From Planctomycetaceae bacterium (lineage in GTDB: Bacteria > Planctomycetota > Planctomycetia > Pirellulales > Pirellulaceae), in NCBI GenBank assembly GCA_005778405.1, contig SXOA01000174.1, forward strand, positions 1 to 64,000: a stretch of 64,000 nucleotides of DNA. Direction: 5' to 3'. Each line of letters opens with the position of its first letter. Position 1 is the first letter of the stretch. Made by a program: the position numbers and the translations under genes. Below, in pieces: positions 54,020 to 62,174 of the stretch. The notes under the pieces were generated by a model. It had not been told where the DNA came from and did not search any database. It worked only from the letters and a program-made list of their open reading frames with translations.

Positions 54020-55345
54020 TTACCAGCAGAAGGTCGCGCCGACGTAACCGCCGTGCAGAATGAGGCAGTCGCTGGCGTGAACCCGCTGGGCGTCGGGCAG
54101 GTAGGCGAAGTTGTTCGGAATCTGGCCATCCGTCAGGGCCAGGCCCGTGACGCCGACCATCCGGTATCCGCCGTCGATGCTCCAGCACTTGCTCATCTGG
54201 TACTTGCCGCCGAGGTCAAGCTGGCCGAGGAAGGCCAGGCCGGTCTGGCTGCTTTGGAAGCGGTAGGCGGTGGTGGCATAGGGGCCGACGTTGACCACCG
54301 CGTCACCTGCCGCTCCGTACACGGCCTGGTTCACGATGGCATGGTTGCCATAGATGCCGGCCTTGCCGATTCCGTACAGCGAGAAGCAGTTCCACACCCG
54401 GTAGTTCAGACCGCCGCCGACCTGGAAGCCCAGGAGGTTGTTGCGGGTCCGGACCAGGTACTCGATTTCGTTGGGGGAACCGTCAAACACGTTGTCGGCG
54501 TTGTCGCTATAGAAGCGGAAGTCGTCATTCATCTGAAAGTAACGGACGCCAACCATCCAGCCCGCACCCAGCCGCGGGCCGCAGGGGCCCGAGTAAGGCG
54601 AGCAGCCGAATAATCCGCCGCTGCAGCCGCAGTTGCCGAGCAGGTTCCATTCAACGCTGTTGATGGCCTGGTTGGTGATGACCCGGTGGTGGAAGGCGTT
54701 GTTCCAATAGCCGGTGGCGGGGTTGGCGTTGTAGTCCAGTCCGGCAAAGTTGACATAGCTGCCGATGGGATAGTTGGTGTTGTAAACGTCGGCCTGCTGG
54801 GCGGAGGGATAGATGCCCCAGTAGGTGAAAGCCGCACCCCAGTTCCCACATCCGAACATCTTACCGGCCGTGACATCCACCCCGCCGCTGAACTGGCCGT
54901 TGGTGTCGCCAGTCTGCATCACCGGCAGGTACGTATTGGTGTTATAGGTGAGGTACGTGCTGCCTCGCGTTGGCGAGCCAAGGACCAAGGCCCCGACCGA
55001 CCCGAACCAGTATCCGCCGCGGCAGCCGTTGTCCACGCAGCCGGATGTGCAGGGGGTGTCACTGCCCCATTGCTGCATCGCGGTCTTATAACTCGGAGGA
55101 GCTTGCAGAGGAGCATCGCTGGGGCTGGGAATGGCGTCCGGCGGGGCGGGATTATCGCCCTCGGCGGCTTCCACGATCACGCTGTCTTGATGAGCGACCG
55201 GCGACGCCATGATGCAGTCGGAGTCGGTCGGAATGGGAAGTAGTGCTGGCAGGCCATACTCCTGGCCACGTGCCATCGTCGCCACACCACCCGCCAGGAC
55301 AAAGCCCAGCGTCAATAACACGCCTCGTGCGTAATAGGATCTCAT
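54020..55345 (-). CDS. BBP7-family outer-membrane beta-barrel protein
   Basis: A 441-aa exported protein with a signal peptide (GVLLTLGFVLAGGVATMARG). After a 70-residue Pro-rich linker comes a barrel with BBP7 features: WFGSVGALVLGSPTRG, GCGNWGAAFTYWGIYP, LGAGWMVGVRYFQMNDDF, NNLLGFQVGGGLNYR and LHGGYVGATFCW with terminal aromatic residue. Several Cys residues (CTSGCVDNGC, NCGCSGGLFGC) suggest disulfides. It is typical of planctomycete outer membranes. An AAGGAG ribosome site lies upstream of the ATG at 55345, and a T-tailed terminator follows. Confidence 0.92.
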   Translation of the reverse strand: MRSYYARGVLLTLGFVLAGGVATMARGQEYGLPALLPIPTDSDCIMASPVAHQDSVIVEAAEGDNPAPPDAIPSPSDAPLQAPPSYKTAMQQWGSDTPCTSGCVDNGCRGGYWFGSVGALVLGSPTRGSTYLTYNTNTYLPVMQTGDTNGQFSGGVDVTAGKMFGCGNWGAAFTYWGIYPSAQQADVYNTNYPIGSYVNFAGLDYNANPATGYWNNAFHHRVITNQAINSVEWNLLGNCGCSGGLFGCSPYSGPCGPRLGAGWMVGVRYFQMNDDFRFYSDNADNVFDGSPNEIEYLVRTRNNLLGFQVGGGLNYRVWNCFSLYGIGKAGIYGNHAIVNQAVYGAAGDAVVNVGPYATTAYRFQSSQTGLAFLGQLDLGGKYQMSKCWSIDGGYRMVGVTGLALTDGQIPNNFAYLPDAQRVHASDCLILHGGYVGATFCW

Positions 55346-55806
55346 CGCATACTCCTTACTGGACAGATCCATCATGGTCGCGGCACGCGGTCCGTCGCGC
55401 ATGCCGAGGATGGTCTAATGGGTTGGGGGTAGATAGAGTCAGAGGCATCCTGCCCCATCGCGATGGCATCCAGTGCCGCAGCCGCGCATCCTGGCGCGGG
55501 TCGAACCCCCGTCATCAATCCGTTGCGGGTGTCCTAACAGGGAAAATCGGTCGCTCTGCCGCTCCATGCTTGCTGAAAGCACCAGCCACGCTGCAATTGC
55601 TGACAAGCGGCAAAGCACAACCGGCAGCCGCGGCGCAGGCGTTCTGGCCGGACATTCCGCCTGTGCGGACTAGTGGCGTGATGCGGTGGCAGAAGCGGTG
55701 CGAAAGGAATCGTCAGAATAAATGGACCGGCGCTGGCGAGGGCAAGAACCAGAACCGCAAGTTAGCTCACACTTCACAAACGGCAAGTCGCTCGGCTAGA
55801 TTTTTT
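55346..55806. other. 461-bp gene-free spacer
   Basis: Between the BBP7 start and the lipoprotein stop. It holds the BBP7 ribosome site near 55351 and a stretch at about 55490-55545 that resembles tRNA T-arm and D-arm sequence on the minus strand but cannot form a tRNA. No open frame has coding character. The BBP7 promoter should lie here, but no hexamer pair is convincing. Confidence 0.4.
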
Positions 55807-56628
55807 TCAGGGAGCGATGCCGCTGACGGGCACGACTTGCCCGTTTTGCCGATTGGCCGGAGTGGACGGAGGGCCGGCCGGGGGGAGCGTGGCCAGCCGT
55901 TTGGGCTCTCCCTGAAAATCGATGCTCGCCGAGTAGGCCTCCAGCGGATCGAGCTTTTGCAGCCCCTGGTCCCCTTTGACGAGACTCGGCCGGTCGTTCA
56001 TCGAAGCCTGAGCGGCTTTATAAACTCGCCCCCGCTGGAACGGGCCTATTCCCATCACCCACAATTCGCGGGCCTGGCTCGCGCCGGTCGAAACCCCCGC
56101 TTGCCAGACTCGCTGCTGGCTGGCCCGGTCGTAGGCGAACAAGCCAACCTTGGCCGCACCCCACTGATGGTTCCGCCTTCCCAAGGAAAGCTCGGGCAAA
56201 GAGCCGGCCGGCGAAAAGCCGGTGGCAAAAGCCGCCGCCGCGCTCACGGCCGCGCTACCGGGAATTCCATACGTCGCTTCGTTGCCGTCATTGCCCAGCG
56301 CCCCGACACGGGCTTCCACCACCAGGTCCGACTCCTCCATCTTCTCCGTCAGCCGGCAGTCATAGGCCAGCATCTGTTGGCGGAGGGAACTGGTGAGATA
56401 CTCGACGTTTGGATTGCCGCTGAGCTTGGCCCCGCTCAGGTACTTGGTATCGAAAAATACCTTCTGGCCGGAAAGCGGGCTGAAATCGACCTGGGCCACC
56501 ACTCGGTCCACCGCATCGGAAACCACCAGTTGTTCCGTCGCCATCCGGGACTTATTGATGGTGCAGCCCCCCAGCGCAACAGCGGCCATCAGCAGGAACA
56601 AACGAAGGTACAAAGATAGACGCGGCAT
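55807..56628 (-). CDS. DUF6655-type exported lipoprotein
   Basis: A 273-aa product. The leader LYLRLFLLMAAVALGGC ends in a lipobox (LGGC), so Cys 21 is probably lipidated. The mature part contains INKSRMATEQLVVSDAVD, VFFDTKYLSGA, VEARVGALGNDGNEATYGIP and WQAGVSTGASQARELWVMG, characteristic of a conserved lipoprotein group in Planctomycetota with no assigned function. The open frame reaches 56694, but the ATG at 56628 starts the lipoprotein signal. A 400-bp spacer separates it from the barrel gene on the same strand. Confidence 0.85.
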   Translation of the reverse strand: MPRLSLYLRLFLLMAAVALGGCTINKSRMATEQLVVSDAVDRVVAQVDFSPLSGQKVFFDTKYLSGAKLSGNPNVEYLTSSLRQQMLAYDCRLTEKMEESDLVVEARVGALGNDGNEATYGIPGSAAVSAAAAFATGFSPAGSLPELSLGRRNHQWGAAKVGLFAYDRASQQRVWQAGVSTGASQARELWVMGIGPFQRGRVYKAAQASMNDRPSLVKGDQGLQKLDPLEAYSASIDFQGEPKRLATLPPAGPPSTPANRQNGQVVPVSGIAP

Positions 56629-56767
56629 AGGAGGCGGATAGTAGCGATTATTCACCGACTGGCAAACGTGGATTCGTCGCCTGCTAGCAGGCATCTCTCA
56701 CGCACGTTTCCGTCACCAGCCTGAAGCACAAGCGAAGGAAACCACCGCGATTCCAAACGATGGATTT

Positions 56768-56855
56768 GCCTAAAAACCTAAGTGCTTGCCCCATCTGTTG
56801 CGATAGCAGAGTCAGCCAGCTTCTAGGTTCAGTACCCTAGATAAGGTTTTTGGGC
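56768..56855. repeat. 12-bp inverted repeat upstream of the lipoprotein
   Basis: GCCTAAAAACCT at 56768-56779 is matched inversely at 11 of 12 positions by AGGTTTTTGGGC at 56844-56855, with a 64-nt loop. It lies in the 269-bp spacer between the carboxyltransferase stop and the lipoprotein start. It could be a terminator-like structure or a regulatory loop. Confidence 0.35.
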
Positions 56856-56897
56856 AAAGCCTCGATCCCATCGAAAAACTGCCTCCCACTGTTCGCT

Positions 56898-58541
56898 CTA
56901 TACCTGATAAACCCCCACCTTAAACGGCTCGTCGCTGGCGTGGCGGGTGACGAGGGTTAGAGTGTCGATGAGCGTTTCTCGCGTGGTGGCGGGGTCGAGA
57001 ATGGCGTCCACCCAGCTGCGGGCGGCGGCGTAGCGGACGTCGGTTTGCCGCTCGTAGTCGCCGGCCACTTGCTCGCGGAGCTGCTCCAACTCGGCGGCAT
57101 CGACTTGCTGCCCCTGTTTTTTCAGGCTGGCAACCATCACGTCGAGCAGGGTGCTGGTGGCCTGGACGGGGCCCATCACGGCGCAGCGGGCGGTGGGCCA
57201 GGCGAAGATAAAGCGGGGGTCAAAGGCCTTGCCGCAGAGGGCGTAGTTTCCCGCCCCGTAGCTGCCGCCGGTGAGCAGCGTGATCTTCGGCACGCGGCTG
57301 TTGCTGACCGCGCTGACGAGTTTGGCCCCGGCTTTGATGATGCCGGCCCGTTCGCTGTCGCGGCCGACCATGAAGCCGTTGACGTCCTGCAGGAACAGAA
57401 GGGGGAGCCAGTCCTGGTTGCAATTCATCACGAAGCGGGCGGCTTTCTCCGCGGAGTCCACATAGATGACGCCGCCGAACTGGTACTCGCCGCGGGCCGT
57501 TTTGATCCGGTGCCGCTGGTTGGCCACGATGCCGACGGGATAACCGCCGAGGCGGGCGGTGCCGCAGACGAGGGTCTGGCCGTACTCCGCCTTATATTCA
57601 TCGAACGAGCCAGCATCGACCAGGCACTGGAGCACGTCGCGGACTTCATAGTTGCGCTGCGGGTCGGCATTGATGAGGTGATGGAGGTCGCTGCCGGGGC
57701 GAGCGGGCTCGGCCGGGACGTGGCGGACGAAAGGATGCGGCGGCTGGGCATCATCGGGACGATGAGCGCCGACGAGACAGCGAATGCGTTCAAGGCAGGC
57801 TTCGTCATTGGGCTCGTGATAGTCGATAGTGCCGCTGATGGCGGCGTGCATCGCCGCGCCGCCGAGATCCTCGCTGGAAGCCTCCTGCCCGATGGCGCTC
57901 TTCACCAGTGCCGGTCCGGCGAGATACAGCCCCGAGCCTTCCGTCATCAGCAGCTTGTCGCAAAGGACCGGCAGGTACCCGCCGCCGGCGACGCAGTTTC
58001 CCATGATGGCCGCGATCTGTCCGATCCCCGCGGCCGAGAGGACGGCGTTGTTGCGAAAGATGCGGCCGAAGTCGTCCTCATCGGGAAACACATCCTCTTG
58101 CAGCGGCAGGAAGATGCCGGCCGAGTCCACGAGGTAAATCAGCGGCAAGCGATTGGCAAACGCAATTCGCTGCGCCCGCAATACCTTCTTCGCCGTTGCG
58201 GGAAAGAACGCTCCCGCCTTCACCGTAGCGTCGTTCGCCACAATCATGTGCCGCCTTCCGCCAACATCGCCAATGGTCGTCACCACTCCGGCGCACGGTG
58301 CTCCCCCCCACTTCTCATACATTCCCTGCGCGGCCCAAAGGCCAACCTCCAGCGGCACGGTGCCCGGGTCAATCAACTTCGCAATTCGCTCTCGCGCCGT
58401 CAGCCGGCCCTTGGCATGCTGCCGGTCGATGGCGGCTGGGCCACCGCCGAGCAGAATTTGGTCCTTTGCCAAAGTCAATTCCGCCAGGAGGGCCGGAATC
58501 CTCAAATCTGCGTTCGAGAGAGCTATATCGCTGGTGGTCAC
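56898..58541 (-). CDS. Acyl-CoA carboxyltransferase (propionyl/methylcrotonyl-CoA carboxylase beta type)
   Basis: A 547-aa product that would transfer CO2 from biotin to an acyl-CoA. Features: AKGRLTARERIAKLIDPGT, oxyanion-loop region VAGGGYLPVLCD, SGTIDYHEPNDEACLERIR, GFMVGRDSERAGIIKAGAKL, and the second oxyanion GGSYGAGNYALCGKAFDPRF. The length suits methylcrotonyl-type beta subunits. No ATG exists near the homology start; GTG at 58541 is the most plausible start, with no Shine-Dalgarno. No biotin-carboxylase alpha subunit or biotin-carrier gene is in the window. The frame is open to 58733. Confidence 0.9.
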   Translation of the reverse strand: MTTSDIALSNADLRIPALLAELTLAKDQILLGGGPAAIDRQHAKGRLTARERIAKLIDPGTVPLEVGLWAAQGMYEKWGGAPCAGVVTTIGDVGGRRHMIVANDATVKAGAFFPATAKKVLRAQRIAFANRLPLIYLVDSAGIFLPLQEDVFPDEDDFGRIFRNNAVLSAAGIGQIAAIMGNCVAGGGYLPVLCDKLLMTEGSGLYLAGPALVKSAIGQEASSEDLGGAAMHAAISGTIDYHEPNDEACLERIRCLVGAHRPDDAQPPHPFVRHVPAEPARPGSDLHHLINADPQRNYEVRDVLQCLVDAGSFDEYKAEYGQTLVCGTARLGGYPVGIVANQRHRIKTARGEYQFGGVIYVDSAEKAARFVMNCNQDWLPLLFLQDVNGFMVGRDSERAGIIKAGAKLVSAVSNSRVPKITLLTGGSYGAGNYALCGKAFDPRFIFAWPTARCAVMGPVQATSTLLDVMVASLKKQGQQVDAAELEQLREQVAGDYERQTDVRYAAARSWVDAILDPATTRETLIDTLTLVTRHASDEPFKVGVYQV

Positions 58542-58725
58542 AAAGGAGTCCCGCTGGGAGGGAAGGCACGGCGCAATTTGTTTGATAATTGTAGCTTCTG
58601 GCGGGGGGCGTGGAAAAACTGACCGGCCGCTACGACTATTTCTGGCGGTTCTTTCCTGCCCCTGACTCTTCCCGCTATAACAAACGGTCTCGACACCTCC
58701 CATTCCATGATTCGCGGTAACTATT

Positions 58726-59604
58726 ATGCCCATTCAATTCTCCTGTCCCGCCTGCGGAAAACAGACAACGGTCGCCGACCAGTACGCCGGCCAATCTGGC
58801 CCCTGCGCGGGGTGCGGCAAGCCCGTCACCATTCCGTTTGCCGCGGGCGTTGCCCCCAAGTACCCGGCGTATCAAAGCTCGGGCTCCGGCGCAGCAGCCG
58901 CGGGAGCCGGTGTTGGCATCGTGGTGATCCTACTGGTCGTTGGCGGCGTGGTACTAGTGTGCGGCGGAATCATGGTCGCTCTGCTGCTCCCCGCGGTGCA
59001 ATCGGCCCGCGAAGCGGCTCGGCGGATGCAGTCCGCTAACAACCTCAAGCAGATCGGCATCGCCATGCACATGTATCACGACATTCACAAGGAATTTCCC
59101 CCGGCAGTCGTGAAAGATGCGGATGGGAAGCCGCTCTACAGCGGCATGGTCCTCCTGCTGCCGATGCTGGAGCAGCAGCGACTGTACGATCAATTCGACA
59201 AGAGCAAGGCCTGGGATTCTCCGGAAAACCTTGCTCTTTCCAGCATAAATATGGCGGTCTTCATGGATCCTTCCAACCCCAGTACCGCCCTTGGGCGGAC
59301 GGACTATCTGATCATCACGGGAAAGAACAGCATTCTGGAAGACGTCCCCGGAATGAGACATGGACTGGAAACCGTTGTAGATGGGACCAGCAACACCATG
59401 CTGGTGATTGAGGTCAAGGGCAACGCCAGTTGGGCGGCCCCGAATACCTGGGATATTTCCAAACCCTTTGACGGCAGTCACCCGGGAGTGGTCCAGGCCG
59501 TTTTTGCGGACGGGAGCGTGCATGCGATCAGCAAGACGATCGACCCGGAAACGCTTCGCCGCCTGGTGGAGCGGAACGATGGCCTCGCGCCTGGCGACTT
59601 TTAA
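58726..59604 (+). CDS. Zinc-ribbon membrane-anchored DUF1559 protein, copy 1
   Basis: A 292-aa product. The N-terminus has two CxxC pairs ([16 protein letters not shown], then CAGCGK), a zinc-ribbon. A single hydrophobic helix follows (about 62-84, [20 protein letters not shown]) and runs into [18 protein letters not shown], the sequence that normally follows the prepilin helix in DUF1559 proteins. The rest, with [32 protein letters not shown] and [10 protein letters not shown], is the DUF1559 globular domain. Thus the prepilin leader has been replaced by a zinc-ribbon. Part of a tandem triplet. Confidence 0.9.
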   Translation: MPIQFSCPACGKQTTVADQYAGQSGPCAGCGKPVTIPFAAGVAPKYPAYQSSGSGAAAAGAGVGIVVILLVVGGVVLVCGGIMVALLLPAVQSAREAARRMQSANNLKQIGIAMHMYHDIHKEFPPAVVKDADGKPLYSGMVLLLPMLEQQRLYDQFDKSKAWDSPENLALSSINMAVFMDPSNPSTALGRTDYLIITGKNSILEDVPGMRHGLETVVDGTSNTMLVIEVKGNASWAAPNTWDISKPFDGSHPGVVQAVFADGSVHAISKTIDPETLRRLVERNDGLAPGDF

Positions 59605-59644
59605 TCGAACGAACCCGCAGTGCCTTTAGATTTGAGGAATCAAC

Positions 59645-60538
59645 ATGCCCATTCAATTCTCCTGTCCCGCTTGCGGTAAGCAGACCACGGTCGCCGACCA
59701 GTACGCTGGCCAATCGGGCCCCTGCGCAGGGTGCGGCAAGCCCGTCACCATTCCTTTCGCAGCGGGGCAGGCGGCCTATCCGGCTTATCAGAATTCCGGC
59801 GCCAGTGCTGGCGCAGCTGCCGGTGCAGCTGCCGCGGGGGCGGGACTCGGCATTGTCGTGATCCTGCTGGTCGTTGGAGCGGTGGTCCTGGTATGCGGCG
59901 GGGTGCTCGTGGCTTTGCTGCTCCCCGCGGTGCAAATGTCCCGCGAAGCTGCCAGGCGGGTGCAGTCCACCAACAACCTGAAACAGATCGTGCTGGCGAT
60001 GCACATGTATCACGACGCACACCGCGCGCTTCCCCCGGCCGTCGTCAAGGACGCCAATGGCAAGCCGCTTTACAGCGGCATGGTCTGCCTGCTGCCGTAC
60101 CTGGAACAGAAGGCGCTGTACGATCGGTTCGACAAGGACAGAGCCTGGGACTCACCGGAAAACCTCTCGCTCTCCAGCGTCAGCATGCCCCTCTTCATGG
60201 ACCCCTCCAACCCTCGCATCGCGGATGGGCACACCGACTATCTGCTCATCAGCGGCCCCAACAGCGCTCTCGAAGATGCGCCTGGGAATCGGCGAACCCT
60301 GATGGACATCGTCGACGGCACCTCCAACACCATCCTCGTCATGGAGGTCAAAGGAAGCACCAGTTGGGCCGCGCCGAACACCTGGGATGTGACGAAGCCA
60401 CTCGACGGCAACCATCCCCAGGTGGTGATTGTCGGCTTCGCCGATGGGAGTGTGCGGACGATTCGCCGCGATATTGATCCGCAAACACTTCGCCGACTGG
60501 TGGAGCGGAACGATGGACAGGTCGTTGGGGAATTCTAG
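59645..60538 (+). CDS. Zinc-ribbon membrane-anchored DUF1559 protein, copy 2
   Basis: A 297-aa paralogue of the preceding gene, nearly identical through the first 40 residues and about two-thirds similar after that. It has CPACGKQ and CAGCGK, an Ala/Gly-rich linker ([15 protein letters not shown]), one membrane helix and the DUF1559 body ([42 protein letters not shown]). Forty bp separate it from copy 1. The high N-terminal identity suggests recent duplication or gene conversion. Confidence 0.9.
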   Translation: MPIQFSCPACGKQTTVADQYAGQSGPCAGCGKPVTIPFAAGQAAYPAYQNSGASAGAAAGAAAAGAGLGIVVILLVVGAVVLVCGGVLVALLLPAVQMSREAARRVQSTNNLKQIVLAMHMYHDAHRALPPAVVKDANGKPLYSGMVCLLPYLEQKALYDRFDKDRAWDSPENLSLSSVSMPLFMDPSNPRIADGHTDYLLISGPNSALEDAPGNRRTLMDIVDGTSNTILVMEVKGSTSWAAPNTWDVTKPLDGNHPQVVIVGFADGSVRTIRRDIDPQTLRRLVERNDGQVVGEF

Positions 60539-60602
60539 GAGCGGGGTGCCAAGACTCAGCTATGGCAGACGAATACTTGTAAATCACTTTGAGGATCTCA
60601 CC

Positions 60603-61463
60603 ATGCCCATTCAGTTTTCCTGTCCGCAGTGCGGCAAGCAGACCACGGTGGCCGACCAGTATGCCGGGCAATCCGGCCCCTGCGCCGGCTGCGGCAAGAA
60701 TGTGACGGTGCCGTTTTCCGCCGCACCGGCCTATCCCGTCGCTGGTGCCGCTGGCGGCGGAGCGGGGACGGCGATGATTGTGATCGGCGTCGTACTGCTC
60801 GGCGGGCTGTTGGTGTGCGGCGGAGTTGTCGCGCTCATCGCCATTCCGGGTGTCAGCCGCGTCCGTATGTCGGCCCAGCGAGCAAATTCGCAAAACAATC
60901 TCAGGCAGCTCGGCATTGCCATCCATAACTATCACGACACCTACCAGGAATTTCCCCCGGCCGTGGTGAAGGATGCCAACGGCAAACCGCTCTACAGCGG
61001 ACTGGTGCTGCTGTTGCCGTTCATGGAGCAACAGAACATTTATCAGCAGTTTGACCAGTCCAAAGCTTGGGACGATCCGGTCAATCGCAATGCGTCTCGT
61101 CAAATGATTCCGGCCTTCACGAACCCCGCCTCGACCGACAACCGCATGGGGCACTCCGACTACATGTTGGTCGGCGGACCCAACGCCATACTCTCGGAAA
61201 CGGGAAAGAACACGTTTGCCAATATTCTCGACGGCACCAGCAACACCATCATGGCCGTGGAAGTCGGCAGCGGAAACACACTGGAAAGCTGGGCCCAGCC
61301 CGTGACGTGGGATCCCTCCAAGCCGTTCAATGGCCCCGATCCGACAATGGTCAACGTGCTGTTCGGGGACGGCTCGGTCCGAGCGCTCCCCAAGACGACA
61401 CCTTTGCAAACGCTGCGGCTAATCAGCGACCGGCAAGATGGTCAGCCGGTGAATATCCCGTAG
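60603..61463 (+). CDS. Zinc-ribbon membrane-anchored DUF1559 protein, copy 3
   Basis: A 286-aa paralogue and the most divergent of the three: [26 protein letters not shown], a helix (AMIVIGVVLLGGLLVCGGVV) and the body [47 protein letters not shown]. The frame extends upstream into the previous gene; the ATG at 60603 is fixed by paralogue alignment. A short GC stem and T-run follows the stop. Probably the oldest duplicate. Confidence 0.9.
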   Translation: MPIQFSCPQCGKQTTVADQYAGQSGPCAGCGKNVTVPFSAAPAYPVAGAAGGGAGTAMIVIGVVLLGGLLVCGGVVALIAIPGVSRVRMSAQRANSQNNLRQLGIAIHNYHDTYQEFPPAVVKDANGKPLYSGLVLLLPFMEQQNIYQQFDQSKAWDDPVNRNASRQMIPAFTNPASTDNRMGHSDYMLVGGPNAILSETGKNTFANILDGTSNTIMAVEVGSGNTLESWAQPVTWDPSKPFNGPDPTMVNVLFGDGSVRALPKTTPLQTLRLISDRQDGQPVNIP

Positions 61464-61483
61464 GGCCGGCGGCCAGATTTTTT

Positions 61484-61585
61484 GGCCACGGATTGAACGC
61501 GGATGGGCACGGATTGGTTAAGGCGCAGCAATGGAAAGGGACAGCCATTTACTTTCCGTGTTCAATCCGTGTTTCATCCGTGGCC
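61484..61585. repeat. CACGGATT-type inverted element
   Basis: GGCCACGGATTGAACGCGGA begins at 61484 and the right part (CCGTGTTCAATCCGTG then TTTCATCCGTGGCC) ends at 61585, reading inversely as GGCCACGGATGAAACACGGA. The unit CACGGATTGAA/CACGGATGAA is reiterated. It fills the spacer between the convergent DUF1559 copy 3 and lipoprotein genes and looks like an interspersed simple-sequence palindrome. Confidence 0.55.
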
Positions 61586-61594
61586 TGCTATTTC

Positions 61595-62137
61595 CTAATG
61601 CTTGTGGCCGGCGTGTCCGTGCTCGTCATGCTCTTCGAACTTCCCTTCATAGGCTTTGCCGTTCACATCGACGCGGATTTTTGCGGTGACCGTCTTGCCC
61701 ACGGTTTCGAGTTTTCCCAGCAGTTCCTTACTGGTCAATTCGAACTTGAAGGCGCTGGCCTTTTCGCCGGTGGTGCGGTCCACGGCGGCCAGTTCATACC
61801 CCTGCGTCTTGTCACCGGCCGTGATGTCAATGAAGACGCTGTCGGCACTGATAGGCACCGTTTTCTTGGCCGCGCCGTCGAGAATCCAAACGGTGATCGC
61901 CCCGTTTTCCTCGTGGTCCCACTCCACGTGGTACTCCTCCTTGATGGCTTGCCCCGGTTCCGCCAATTCCACCAGGTGCCCGCCGTGCGGCCCGGATTCC
62001 GCATGAGCATGGTCATGGGCATGCTCCTCGGCCTTGCCACCGCCGTTTTTGGCAGGCTTGTTTGGTCCGCCACAGCCGAAGAGCGATAGCCCAATCAACA
62101 CCAAGCCGGGGATGATCACAAAATGATAGCGAGACAT
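61595..62137 (-). CDS. His-rich metal-binding lipoprotein
   Basis: A 180-aa exported lipoprotein (LVLIGLSLFGCGGPN, lipobox Cys at about 22). The mature N-terminus is a His/Asp cluster (EEHAHDHAHAESGPHGGHL) and the C-terminus another (EEHDEHGHAGHKH), flanking a beta-rich domain (YHVEWDHEENGAITVWILDG). Such termini bind Zn, Ni or Cu. It follows the ABC permease by 37 bp on the same strand, so a metal- or copper-related transport role is possible. Start ATG at 62137 gives an ordinary signal. Confidence 0.85.
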   Translation of the reverse strand: MSRYHFVIIPGLVLIGLSLFGCGGPNKPAKNGGGKAEEHAHDHAHAESGPHGGHLVELAEPGQAIKEEYHVEWDHEENGAITVWILDGAAKKTVPISADSVFIDITAGDKTQGYELAAVDRTTGEKASAFKFELTSKELLGKLETVGKTVTAKIRVDVNGKAYEGKFEEHDEHGHAGHKH

Positions 62138-62174
62138 AAGTAGCTCCGTGGTAAAAACGCTTCAAAATCCGTTT

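Noticed and set aside
55490-55545. tRNA-like stretch on the minus strand (GTTAGGACACC then GGGGGTTCGACCC)
   Set aside because: It resembles D-arm and T-arm sequence, but no anticodon stem or acceptor stem can be paired and the T-stem is mismatched. At best a relic; not reported as a tRNA.
55243-56619. 458-residue open frame on the plus strand
   Set aside because: It runs opposite the lipoprotein and barrel gene starts, with no homology-like motifs; a GC-rich shadow frame.
57045-58622. 525-residue open frame on the plus strand opposite the carboxyltransferase
   Set aside because: It is an antisense shadow of a well-supported gene; its composition is that of the complementary frame and no motif is present.
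61461-61483. Possible terminator GGCCGGCGGCC followed by TTTTTT
   Set aside because: The stem is only four base pairs and the loop is ambiguous; too weak to call.
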